In this document: in pieces, positions 1 to 11,607 of the stretch | Position numbering within the stretch: position 1 is the first letter of the stretch | Layout of the letters: every line of letters starts with the position of its first letter | Assembly: GCA_002633005.1 (NCBI GenBank) | Contig: NMRA01000121.1 | Location: 40,106-104,105, forward strand | Direction: 5' to 3' | Length of the DNA stretch: 64,000 bases | From: Phoronis australis | Taxonomy: Eukaryota; Phoronida; Phoronidae | Program-made: the position numbers and the translations under genes | The notes under the pieces: model-generated | The model's database searches: none | Told to the model about the DNA's origin: nothing | The model's input: the letters and a program-made list of their open reading frames with translations, nothing else

Positions 1-1489
1 AGTTTGTAAACCCAATATTAAAGCAATAAGTTCGAGTTTGAACTCGAAATTTCGAGTTTTTACTCGAGTTAGTAGCACGAATATAAGGGTCTTCAAGGGT
101 AAACTTGAACTAGAAACTCCTATGCATAAACTATAATGTATTCGAGCACAGTCTGATAACCAATTATCTTAAGTTCGCACAAAAGGAGCAGAGAAATTGC
201 CAAAAATAGTTTCGAGTTCGTTTCGAGTACAAAGATTAGATACCGGTCCCAGAACTCCGACAATTCATTACTCTGATTGTCTGCTAACGAGTCGGAACTG
301 ACTTGAGAAAAGTATTGTATTTGTGTCCATTTAGTAACTATTTTAAGGGTGTGCAAAAGTTGAATAGTTCTAAAAACACTGATGACAGTGTTTACAAATG
401 AGCTCAGTTTTGACTGCCAATCGTGAATCTTCAATCTAACTAACGACTCGTTCAGTCTTAATCAGGAACAACGGGGTCAGTTTCAGCGACCATAGCGGTG
501 GTTTTAAATTTAAGAAGACTGAATGGGACTCTCTGACTTCGTGAAGACTGACAGGCACAGGGTAGCCTACTAACTGCATTTAGCTCAGTTTGGAACCGGC
601 CATGCGCGTGGTTCCGATGGGTGACTGGAGTTTGAGGCGCAGACGGCGGCCCTAAACTATCATAGTCACGCTATAAAATGATGCGACCTTGACATGAATT
701 TGATTAATGTATCGTGGTTGATAATTCATCAATATACCTTCTTCATATTCTTTTAAAAATTCAAGTACGTAGGCCTACTCATTTTCCGTATTCGAAAGAC
801 ATGCGGGCAACGATTTCGCATGCGCTGAAATCCGGGCGTTGTTTGAGCATCGATACACCACCTAGTGCATCTAATAACTTGAAATGTCGTTTATTTTTGC
901 AGGTAGAAGTTTACACGCAATCCGAAATTTTAGATCTTTTTGGAGTAATGAACCGTCGGAATAGTGAACCTTCAGAGTAATGAATATTTGGAATACTGGG
1001 CTGTTCCCCGCCATTTCTAGTGATTTAAGCAAGTTAAGTAACACGCAAAATACAACCAGATCAAAATATTCAAGTCCATCATTCTTCGATTAAATATTTT
1101 CGTCCGAGTTTGTAATGAGGTGCAATCACTCATTTAAGCACAACCTGTTGCCAAGTTTGGCGGGGGGGGGGTAACGCGGGAATGTTAATTTTCTTTCTGG
1201 ACTACATTATATCCGAATTTGGGCCCCGCTTTGTGAGCAACCGTCAGGGCATCCTCATTTCTGGTATTACGAATTCCGTCTGCTCTTGGGAACATAGAGC
1301 TGAGAGTCGTTAAGCTGTGTCAAGGGCCTTAACAGTGTCGACGTTTGCAAAATATCAGAGGTCCACTAGAAATTCGAACCACCCCCCGCGCATTTCTGGC
1401 TACGGCCGGGCCTGTCGGGAGTAACAAAAGTCGTGACTAAACACCTATGACTACGACAGTACAATGTGTGGATCTGAGCGATGTGTGGA

Positions 1490-1497
1490 TGACGTCA
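1490..1497. promoter_or_regulatory. CRE/ATF-like palindrome upstream of GSTO
   Basis: The 8-mer TGACGTCA is the full consensus for CREB/ATF bZIP factors. It sits in a larger palindrome (ggatgacgtcatcc, 1488-1501), about 150 bases upstream of the proposed GSTO start codon. A short sequence, ccatacattg, occurs on both sides. No TATA box is evident. The match is seen in the sequence; its use as a promoter element is inference. Confidence 0.35.
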
Positions 1498-1644
1498 TCC
1501 ATACATTGCGCAGGTCCATACATTGGGTACTGCGAACTGTACCCACAGTCCACTGGAGGCGGACACTGTTTGAGTTCCAGTTCCTAACTGATTACTCTGC
1601 AAACCGTATACATTCAGCCAATACCTCAATAGTGAACCGTCGAC

Positions 1645-4600
1645 ATGGAAGTATCAGCCAAAGCATTTAGAAAAGGTGAGTATGGTTCCAGGTTTAAAGA
1701 TGCGAGTAATCTTCACTGAGGAACAATGAAATCGTAACTACACACCTTTACGTTACCTACAAATTTTCAGGACACTCGAAGACCAGATTTGCTAGTGCGT
1801 ATATGAAACTGTTCTGTATGTCTCGGTTAGGACATGGCTGGGCCACTTGTGCGCATTTCGTGAATGAGTGCCTCGCCCAGCTTCCCAGGTAGACTTGTTA
1901 ACAGCAAGGTACTGATTCAGTGGCCATCGCAGGCAGATCTACGAGGTACATTATTAAATGTTGCACACTATGTTGGTAATTCACACCTGTTGAAAGACAA
2001 AACAGTTTTATAGTGCATATTTAGAGGAAAGTATCGAGTACAAGCGTTTTGATGGAGATCGACGACGGAGAAAGGGTTTTCTTACTGTAGAAATTCATTG
2101 ATTAGCTATGCGGTCAAGCCATTGAGATATTCAATATAGTTAAGCTCATGTAGACTATTCATTCCGGACTAGAACGCTCTTTCAAACTGAGTGAATAAAG
2201 AACAATATAGGTCAAACCCTTTACTTGCTTCACAAATGTTCATGGAACTTGCATATGGCGCGTGCATGAATTACGACAGACACTAAGGTGGTGGTCATTG
2301 CTTTCTCTGCGGGCAACCTTTAATACTCGCGTCAACATTTGTTGTAAAGAACTCCGTAGATTACCGTGTAGCAACAGATGTTTTAATGTACAAGTTGTGC
2401 ACGATGACTTGCAGTACGAGGGATTGTTATCATATTGGAATACAGAGCAAGGTAGATTTTATAAGGGTACATTATATTGACTTTGAAATATAGGTATTTC
2501 ACGATTACGTTCGTGGGCGATGCTGTAGACTCGGTTATCAAACACGTTGTCTAATGATAACAACTTTTGTTATGTAATACATAATGCACGCTGTGGATTT
2601 ATCTATATAGTATTAAGCAACTAGTGATGTCCGAGACTGACCAGTCAGTACTAGAAGGTTGTTCAAGATGAAATTTATTTGCCCTTCATATTCTAAACAT
2701 TATGTAGGCCTACTGAGATGTCCTCACGATGAAGTCTTCTTAGATCGTAATGCTGCTCACGCACTGAGGTAGTGGCGAAGACGTCTACGCAACGCAGGCC
2801 AGGATTGAATTTCATAGCTTCGCCAAGAAACGAGCGAAAAACGCAAGATAACCAAGACTTCGCAATTCCTGTATGATCACGCACTGCAGGCCACTAAAAT
2901 TCTCCCAGATTCCATTTGGCAGTTCGGGGGTGCGAATGTGTGACGGGCAAAATCCTGCCTAATACTCTGCCCTGNGGGTTTTCTTACTGTAGAAATTCAT
3001 TGATTAGCTATGCGGTCAAGCCATTGAGATATTCAATAGAGTTAAGCTCATGTAGACTATTCATTCCGGACTAGAACGCTCTTTCAAACTGAGTGAATAA
3101 AGAACAATATAGGTCAAACCCTTTACTTGCTTCACAAATGCTCATGGAACTTGCATATGGCGCGTGCATGAATTACGACAGACACTAAGGTGGTGGTCAT
3201 TGCTTCCTCTGCGGGCAACCTTTAATACTCGCGTCAATATTTGTTGTAAAGAACTCCGTAGATTACCGTGTAGCAACATGTTTTAATGTACAAGTTGTGC
3301 ACGATGACTTGCAGTACGAGGGATTGTTATCACTTTGGAATACAGAGCAAGGTAGATTTTATAAGGGTACATTAAATTGACTTTGAAATATAGGTATTTC
3401 ACGATTACGTTCGTGGGCGATACTGTAGACTCGGTTATCAAACACGTTGTCTAGTGATAACAACTTTTGTTATGTAATACATAATGCACGCTGTGGGTTT
3501 ATCTACATGTATATAGTATTAAGCAACTAGGTGATGTCCGAGACTGACCAGTCAGTACTAGAAGGTTGTTCAAGATGAAATTTATTTGCCCTTCATATTC
3601 TAAACATTATGTAGGCCTACTGAGATGTCCTCACGATGAAGTCTTCTCAGATCGTAATGCTGCTCACGCACTGAGGTACTGGCGAAGACGTCTACGCAAC
3701 GCAGGCCAGGATTGAATTTCATAGCTTCGCCAAGAAACGAGCGAAAAACGCAAGATAACCAAGACTTCGCAATTCCTGTATGATCACGCACTGCAGGCCA
3801 CACTAGGTCAGTGCATCTAAAGGAACGTACACCACTGGCGGATTTAGAAGAGGGCCATGACCTCCCTAAAATTCTCCCAGAGATTCCATTTAATTGGCAG
3901 TTCGGGGGTGCGAATGTCTGACGGGCAAAACCTTTACTAATACTCNCCTGGATCCGCCCCTGAACGCAGCCCGGATCTATCCTCTTTATCACCTTGTACA
4001 ATTCTGTAAAGATAATGCGTCAAGGCGCCTGGTTAATTAACGAAACAAAATAATTAATACTCGGGGATTCCGATTGATTGGAAAATAACATTCAAGGCAT
4101 CCCGATTGAGGAATGCATTTGAGGCTTGTGCGGCTGCAGCCACGAGAAGAGACTGGCGGAAAGCATTCCTCGGAAGTTCGAAATTTTTACTGTTTTACAA
4201 TGTGTCAAACAAATTCACAATTCACTATACGTTTCATTATCATTCCCGTACCTATCGTATACAGGGAAAATGCCCAAACCAAAGCGTGGACACGGTTAAT
4301 TTATTGTGTATATCCTTCATCATCTTTTCACACAGGGTCTGCGAAGACTAAAGAATCGTGCAAAAATCCAAGACTTCGCGAGATACGCACCTATGCCATA
4401 GCCCGTTGATTGGCCAGAACCGTTGCGGCGAATCAAGTGCTTTTTTTCTTTCCCCAATGATAAAGACGAGTGCATTGCTCAGAATGTTCGGTTTTTGAAG
4501 TCGGTAACGAAACATACCACTTTACCTTTGTCAGTAAGCACATCAAAAATAAAAGTGATTTTCAATATCATGTACAGCGAAGGAAAGACTTTAGAGGGCG

Positions 4601-7600
4601 TCCTTTTAAAATGTGATGCACTGACATGTCCCTTTCGTTTAATTTCAGATACACCAGAACCAGCACTTCAGCCGGCCAAACTGCGACTCTATAGCATGAG
4701 ATTTTGCCCATATGCGCAAAGAACAAGACTAGTTTTGGCGCACAAAGGAATCATGTAAGAATGGTATTTGTTTGTTTGCGTCCATTTTAGTTCATGTGAT
4801 AACTTCATTTTCAAATGTAACGATTTTATATACGCAGTGCTGTAGTGGTAAAATTAGAGGTAAGTAGGCGCCCAAAGCCCACGGTATCACCTCGAGCACT
4901 GAACGTAACTTACGGAGCGCAGGCGCTACGTTCAAATGCCAAAAGGCTGCGCCTACGTGCGCCTACGCCCCACTACAGCACTGTATATACGGTAATTCCC
5001 GTTTAGCAGCTCTGACAACATCGAGCTTCACTTGGACCATATACTGTAAATTATTTTGAGATTGTAGCCGGCGGCTCATCACTAGAGTAAAGACCGTTGT
5101 TACTTTCCTAGACGGGATTTGGAATACTGAAACCAAAAACCACACTGTGTGTCCTGCCCATTCAGGTGCATGGGTAGTCCACTGCGAATCATAAAAGACT
5201 GGGAAAAAGAAATGAAAGAGAGGACACAAACAGTGACGGCAGATCAGTCGTCTTTTAAAATGACTCAACCGTTACCGTGTATCACGATTTGTTATCACTG
5301 TAACAAAGTCTGTATCACCCAATCCCATAAACGCAGGAACGCATGACCAAAGATGCTGATGAGAGCAAAATCCAGAAAGTGAGGATAGGCTATCTCTCTG
5401 TACCGTCATACGCAATTCGTTTCAGCGAAACCGTCTAGGTTCTTGGAATGACTGCAACTGTTATGGCTGATTAGAGAAACCCAAGACTAGGTTTTACAAC
5501 CCAAGACACTCGGGGTGATTTGTGATTGAAAATCTTCACCTATTGCCCTGTTTACGTTTTGCAATTTGTGCAAGGTCACTCATCCAGACAAAATGTTGCT
5601 GAAAATAATGTAATAGTATGTTCTGTGTTTCGTGGGTTGGTTTCACTCAGGTTCGGGTGACCGGAATCTCCCAATCCATTGCAATATGACGTGTCCATGC
5701 CGTCTGTCTGTATGGACAAAAGTCAATGGAACTGCAACCGCGAATTTTGTGGGACCAGCCTCTTCAGTGGTGGTTGTTTTGCTACTTACATGTATACGGT
5801 CTCCAGTTTTTTGTCGCGAAACACTCACTCGTTGAAAATTGCTCTAAGGAACACAGATCAGGAATGGACGTTTTAATTACATTTTAGTTACGAGACGGTA
5901 AATATCAACCTGAGGGACAAACCAGATTGGTTTTTAAAGAAAAATCCTCTTGGCAAGGTTCCCGTACTGGAAGTGGATGGAAAGATCGTGTCCGATTCTT
6001 CAATAGGTTGCGACTACTTAGACGAAGTGTATGATGAGAATTGTCTTACACCGAAAGATCCATATGCAAAGGCAAAGCAGCGGATGCTGGTGGAGATGTA
6101 CGGAACGAAGGTACGTGAGCTATGTGGTATTCACTGAGAGAGAAAATAAACCATCGTCATGTTTGAACTGCATCTTGCGGCCTAAACTCCAGAAGAGAAT
6201 CAAGTTTATCATAGTTAAGTCTTTCAAAGAGTGCCACTGAGTCTTTTGCTAAGCAGGTTATCGTGATATATCTTCCTTGATATTGAAAGGGGTTCGTTTT
6301 TGACTTCTGATTAGTATTTAGAATTTACTCGTTGTTTCACCATTGCCATCAAGATAATCAGTTAAACGTCTTTAACTAATGTTTTTCAGGTTTGGTTGGC
6401 ATGAAAAATGATCCAATAAAGAGAACTGAAAAAGGGGTTGTAAAGGGATTGGCATTAAAGATTTTATAAAACCACTTAAACTGTTCTAGACAGTAGTCTC
6501 ACTGACTTACTTTAACCAATAGTGTTTTGGGGAAGAATTGTTGCCGGAAAATTACATCTTGTGTAATCATAACTTTTTACATTCTGGAGGTCTTTTTTTC
6601 TTGCGGTATTCGTTCTCAAAATATTACGAATTTATTTTGGTCTTAATAGCTTGGTTATTTCGCTCAAATCTGGGATACTGATAATTATGAACAATTTCAA
6701 TATTAGTCAATCTCGTATAATAACAAGTGTTAATAAGGCAACGGTCTTTTCACAGTACTTGGTAAAAAGGACATTGCTTATATTCATTGTTTGCTTGGCT
6801 CTTACGCAACATCCTTGTCTCTCCCATATTGTTCTTGAACTCGTTTCTCGTCCGTCCAATTTTTGGAAATCTGTGTTCGGCGGCAAAAATTATTAGCCAT
6901 GAGCTGTTTTTTTAAAGGACGATTGCAACATTTGTAAAGCACGGCTCCAGGTAGCTGTTGGTTGTAGAACGATACACTTGAGTCTGGATCTTGGCTGCCT
7001 TGGGATCTTGAGAATATTTGTCCGAGATTTCCTGAAACTACTAAAGCCTTCGTGAGCTCGGTCGCATTATCTTCCTCTGACAGTATGCAATTGGTTCCAT
7101 GTACATGTACAACTAGTCAGCAGTTTTGTCCGAAATAAGTTCATTATCTGCCAAACCTTCTTTAGTATAGATGCCACGTCCAAAATCGACTGGAGAGTGA
7201 GTCCTACGTGTACGTTAATACAAAGTTTGCAAGTCTCCATTCACCTTCGGGGAGGGCCCTCAATATTAACACTAGAGGGACTGCTCCAAAAGCAACAGAT
7301 GATCAACCCCATCCCCCAGCCCATATGAATATAGGTAGACCCACTTTCGGGTGAGGCGTCTATATGAATGTGCGTTTGTGTCATTTTAATAAGAATAAGT
7401 CATTTTATGTAACAACAAGCTATTTTTTTTAGTTTAAAAAACAATCCATTATTAACTTTGGGGAGATTCAATATACATTTACTGTGTTTGGTAGGATAGC
7501 TTTCTTCCAACGTAAGCTAAGGGTCACACGTGCAACGATGTTTCCCAAAGTTCAAAATTTCATGACAGTAAGGGGCCTTAGCTTTGAATGTATTTCACAC

Positions 7601-10600
7601 GGCGGACTTGGACACTTTTTCATACGGTAATCAAACTTTTTAGGTTATTCCGAATTTCTACGCCGTGTGGAGTGCATGGGCCAGTAAGGATCAAGCAGAC
7701 AAACTACAAGAAGCGAAACAAAAATTGACTGAAGGACTGAAAATGTTAGAGGAATCCTTGGAAGGAGATTACTTTGGAGGTAAAAGTGACTACATTTGTT
7801 CCGTTATTGCTGGAAATTCATTTAGACTAGCTCATCGCTACCTCCAAGAGTTGGTATAGTGTATAATTGCCTGGAGCACGCTTTCTATCAAATAATATTT
7901 GGACTATTTTCCCCTATATGTTTGACCTCAGTTTGGAAATAAGCGTGTACTCGTCAAGCTGTTGCTCGGTACCTGTCTCAGTAAGGTGACTCTGTCCTCT
8001 CAGTGGCGGATCTAGGATATCACAAGGGGGGCCCAACATTTTGTCCGGCTGTAAGCATTTGCGCAAACTGAACCACGATTGTATATGCGCATAGCACCGA
8101 ATGGGGGGAGGTCGGGAGGGGGGTTTGCCCCCCTCCCGCCCAGGAAATTTTTCTGTTTTTTCCTCTAAAAATCAAGCATTTTCCTTGATTTCTGATGTAT
8201 TATCCAAGAAAACAAGGAAAAAAAAAACACAGGAAAAATTGCNTCTGTGTTCGGCGGCAAAAATTATTAGCCATGAGCTGTTTTTTTAAAGGACGATTGC
8301 AACATTTGTAAAGCACGGCTCCAGGTAGTTGTTGGTTGTAGAACGATACATTTGAGTCTGGATCTTGACTGCTTTGGGATCTTGAGAATATTTGTCCGAG
8401 ATTTCCTGAAACTACTAAAGCCTTCGTGAGCTCGGTCGCATTATCTTCCTCTGACAGTATGCAATTGGTTCCATGTACATGAACAACTAGTCAGAAGTTT
8501 TGTCCGAAATAAGTTCATTATCTGCCAAACCTTCTTTAGTGTAGATGCCACGTCCAAAATCGACTGGAGAGTGAGTCCTACATGTATGTTAATACAAAGT
8601 TTGCAAGTCTCCATTCACCTTTGGGGAGGGCCCTCAATATTAACACTAGAGGGCTTGCTCCAAAAGCAACAGATGATCAACCCCATCCCCCAGCCCATAT
8701 GAATATAGGTAGACCCACTTTCGGGTGAGGCGTCTATATGAATGTGTGTTTGTGTCATTTTAATAAGAATAAGTCATTTTATGTAACAACAAGCTAATTT
8801 TTTTAGTTTAAAAAACAATCCATTATTAACTTTGGGGAGATTCAATATACATTTACCGTGTTTGGTAGGATAGCTTTCTTCTAACGTAAGCTAAGGGACA
8901 CACGTGCAACGATGTTACCCAAAGTTCAAAATTTCATGACAGTAAGGGGCCTCAGCTGTGAACGTATTTCACATACGGTAATCAAACTTTTTAGGTTATC
9001 CCTAATTTCTACGCCGTGTGGAGTGCATGGGCCAGTAAGGATCAAGCAGACAAACTACAAGAAGCAAAACAGAAATTGACTGAAGGACTGAAAATGTTAG
9101 AGGAATCCTTGGAAGGAGATTACTTTGGAGGTAAAAGTGATTACATTTGTTCCGTTATTGCTGGAAATTCATTTAGACTCAGCTCATCGCTACCTCCAAG
9201 AGTTGGTATAGTGTATAATTGCTTTGAGCACGCTTTCTATCAAATAATATTTGAACTATTTTGCCCTATATGCTTGACCTCAGTTTTTCTGTTTCTCAGA
9301 TCAGATTTTTGCGCTTTGGAAATAAGCGTCGACTCGTTAAGCTGTTGCTCGGTACCTGTCTCAGTAAGGTGACTCTGTCCTCTGGATCCTTTTATGCGCT
9401 GAGCATTATCTCAAGAGTTCTTCTTAAGCCAACACGTCACTTCCGATCTTGGCATGAAACAGGAAGAGACCAGTTTTATAGAAGTAGGTTCCGTTTTAGA
9501 CAAAAAGAGCGTTGATATGGCAGTCAGACGGTCAAAGCTTGATAAGTCTTTTAAATAAAATTCTGACACCAAAGTCATTTTGAAAGCCAGCAACACATCA
9601 CAGTCACCTAAAACTATCACTGAGGTTGAAAAGCTGAAAATGTGCCAAGTTATTATTGTCGGGATTATTCTCTTTAGACTTGCCTTGTGACAATGAGTTT
9701 GCCACGTATGTCATAGTTGGTCATTAAGTAAGATGAACCACTCAAGCACTGGTTTATGTCTTGCTAATATGGTTTTCAGTAGCCAATTTGAAACTAGGTT
9801 ACATACAGAAAGCAACTCCCTGCATGTCTTTTTCAAGGGAAACCATTTGTGATTGAAACGATTGTTTGTTTAAATTGGTAATCAAATAAATTGGTAAGTT
9901 TAACTACACACAAATTCTGTAGTTGATGCCTAAGACCTATTTACACAACGTAATTTAACTTTGCAATATTAGGTATAGAGCGGCGTGTATATTTATTTAA
10001 AATTTACGAGTGGTAAGTAGTCAGTGAAAATATTGAAGATAGTATCTGGCAATTTCGTTCGATTCATTAGATTGTGTACGTTTCACATTGGGATTCGCCA
10101 GTAAACTTGTTTTTTCGTTTCACAGAATGTACCTCAAATAACCGTCTCTTACCAAGATAATAGTTCGCAATTCGCTAATGGCCATTCATCTTAGGCGGGC
10201 TGAAAAAGGCTTGTGTCATGGTCTTCACAACGCGAAACTTTAAAATTAGCTTAAACCATAATATGCATTTTCTGAACATTCAAATAAAAGTTCACACTCG
10301 GTAGCAGTGCTGAAGAAATAACGTAAGTGAATACCTGAACCTATTACATAAGTTCTCGTGTAAAGCCATCGCATTACATGTAAAATTATGCACTTTCTTA
10401 GAACACTGAAAAATGCAACGTTCTTGCTGACAATCAGCCATGCTAGATTATATCACAAGTAATAACGTATTGACTGACTAAAAGTTAATTTGAATAATAA
10501 AATGTTACAATAGAAAAATATGTCGATAGTTGTTTCTTGGGGAAATTCAAAATTGTGTGGCCATTTATTGGAATATAAACCTGTAAGACATAACCTTATT

Positions 10601-11607
10601 TGTGAGAAATTATGGTATGCAGTGACAAGCTCAAAGTTTTTCAATGCACGGGAGAACTACAACTAAATTTGTGATATGAAGTTTAAGTCACTTTCAACGA
10701 AACATTCCACCAGAAATCTTGTTCTTCAATCAGTGTACAACGTAGTCATTAAACTGCGAGCATGTGTCAACTGTCCACGGTAGTGTACGAATATATCTGT
10801 GCTGGATGTGACTCCAGTTACATTGACGACACTATTCTCCATTGAGAACCCAGACCAGGGAACATCTAAATTCTGACAGAATTTCACATACAAATAGTCA
10901 TCTGCAGAGCTCCAATCATTGTTATGAGCAGTGCTCTTTCAATGAGTTTGCTACATTACTAATGGGCAATGGGCTACCTCAATGAATCGACCAAGCAAAA
11001 ACAACAACGGAGCTGAAAATTCTTAAGGCTCTGCAAGCACAGTATCAATAGACAACCGATACGCCACAGGTTGTGGTTGTTAGTCTAGTTTATGTACTTG
11101 CGTATAATTGAACATGGATTTCTTTGTATTGTACTGTTTAGTCCAGACACAATGCCTCTTGGCGCTTTTTGTGTCTACTTATTTATTGTAGGACCTATTG
11201 ACTGTTTCATAATAAACATTCAAAAAATAATTGTTAGTCCAGTCTACTATTACTCCCATGTAATTGACTGTGTCTATGTATGGCTACTTGTTATTGGGCC
11301 TGGCAAGGTGGCCACCTTTAAATTCCGAGGACGGTGTTAAACGCGAGTACAATTTGAGGTCTCACTTTCTTTTATAGGCGAGGCTGTTGGAATGTCAGAT
11401 TTTCTCGTGTGGCCGTGGTTAGAAGCATTAAAGAATAACAAAATTGGCGACCACGACTTCTTCGCAGAGCTGCCGAAGCTAGCTTCTTACGCAGAAAGAA
11501 TGCTTCAACTGAGAGCTGTTAAAGAGACCATGACAGACACGAAGGCACTACACGAATTTCACAAGACCTTTGCAGACGGCATGCCAAACTATGACGCCGG
11601 TCTATGA
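1645..11607 (+). CDS. GSTO: Omega-class glutathione S-transferase (five exons)
   Basis: Cytosolic omega-class GST, a family with thioltransferase and dehydroascorbate reductase activity through a catalytic cysteine. Exons: 1645-1675, 4649-4754, 5888-6110, 7644-7779 (or its twin 8995-9130) and 11378-11607. They total 726 bases, giving 241 residues plus a TGA stop, the same length I recall for human GSTO1. All junctions are GT-AG and every phase fits. The N-terminal thioredoxin-like domain (about residues 20-100) carries SMRFCPYAQRTRLVL with Cys30 as the nucleophile, then KKNPLGKVPVLE and SSIGCDYLDEVY. The all-helical C-terminal domain ends with MSDFLVWPWLEAL and PNYDAGL. Exon 1 encodes only MEVSAKAFRK. 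It was chosen for its strong start context (gacATGg), its AAAAG/gtgagt donor and its correct phase, and is the least certain part. Candidate poly(A) signals lie at 12028 (attaaa) and 12103 (aataaa). Confidence 0.9.
2074..2974. repeat. Direct duplication, copy 1 (GSTO intron 1)
   Basis: Nearly identical over about 900 bases to 2976-3945, the next block, separated only by the N at 2975. Differences are scattered single bases and small indels. Copy 1 lacks about 65 bases present in copy 2 near 3801-3866. Short open frames on the minus strand in the two copies are the same sequence seen twice, not genes. This is most simply two alleles placed in tandem by the assembler. Confidence 0.85.
2976..3945. 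repeat. Direct duplication, copy 2 (GSTO intron 1)
   Basis: Second copy of 2074-2974, bounded by single Ns at 2975 and 3946. It carries extra sequence after gcaggcca, including the start of a cactggcggattta element that copy 1 lacks. The two copies therefore differ by an insertion or deletion as well as by point changes. Confidence 0.85.
3833..3962. mobile_element. TGGCGGATY-ended MITE, interrupted by an N
   Basis: Begins cactggcggatttag and ends cctggatccgcccctg, giving imperfect inverted termini. The same terminal sequence recurs near 8001, 17367, 19942, 49655 and 63883, so this is a dispersed nonautonomous family. The N at 3946 lies just inside the right terminus. No clean target duplication is visible. 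Confidence 0.5.
4835..4983. mobile_element. 149 bp hAT-like MITE with perfect TIR and 8 bp TSD
   Basis: The ends are perfect 14-base inverted repeats, CAGTGCTGTAGTGG and its complement. They are flanked by a perfect 8-base direct repeat, TATATACG (4827-4834 and 4984-4991). TIRs starting CAG and 8 bp target duplications are typical of hAT transposons. The interior holds palindromic gcgcctac motifs and no coding capacity. It sits in the second intron of GSTO. A related copy lies at 49228-49394 in the opposite orientation. Confidence 0.8.
6870..8000. repeat. Direct duplication containing GSTO exon 4, copy 1
   Basis: About 1.13 kb nearly identical to 8244-9383. It starts at tctgtgttcggcgg and ends at gactctgtcctct. 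The homology covers intron, exon and downstream intron alike, with a few percent point differences. After position 8000 this copy runs into a TGGCGGATCTAGG element that the other copy does not have. Confidence 0.85.
8001..8242. mobile_element. TGGCGGATCTAGG MITE, right end lost at an N
   Basis: Starts cagtggcggatctagg immediately after the sequence tctgtcctct, followed by G and C runs typical of this family. In the second copy of the duplication the same flank continues straight into ggatcctttt, so that copy is an empty site. The element runs into the single N at 8243, which hides its right end. Confidence 0.6.
8244..9383. repeat. Direct duplication containing GSTO exon 4, copy 2
   Basis: Second copy of 6870-8000, beginning directly after the N at 8243. 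It holds the twin exon at 8995-9130. Sequence beyond 9383 is single-copy and leads on to the last exon, so this copy has the contiguous downstream side, while copy 1 has the contiguous upstream side. Confidence 0.85.
8995..9130 (+). CDS. GSTO: Second copy of GSTO exon 4
   Basis: This 136-base exon encodes the same peptide as 7644-7779 (VIPNFYAVWSAW through GDYFGG). I see only synonymous differences, for example ATT/ATC, CCG/CCT, GCG/GCA and AAA/AAG. Both copies keep an AG acceptor and a gtaaaagt donor. The exon length is not a multiple of three (entry phase 0, exit phase 1), so including both copies would break the frame; a transcript can use only one. The copy lies in a block (8244-9383) duplicating 6870-8000, joined across a single N at 8243. 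An unmerged second haplotype is the likeliest cause; mutually exclusive exons are the alternative. Confidence 0.75.
9384..11377 (+). other. Last intron of GSTO; nothing else recognised
   Basis: Noncoding, rather AT-rich sequence between the twin exon and the last GSTO exon. I see only short frames and no clear repeat, RNA gene or conserved domain on either strand. The intron ends at the acceptor ttttatag before 11378. Confidence 0.5.

Noticed and set aside
2693-4001. Two minus-strand open frames with the same peptide
   Set aside because: They are one noncoding sequence seen twice because of the duplicated block; no domain similarity and an N inside the longer one.
4423-4648. Open frame extending GSTO exon 2 upstream
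   Set aside because: A clear acceptor (tttcag) precedes 4649 and the upstream peptide has no GST similarity; exon 1 at 1645-1675 fits better.
9016-9372. 118-codon open frame over the twin GSTO exon
   Set aside because: The coding part is the exon; the rest is read-through past the gtaaaagt donor into intron.
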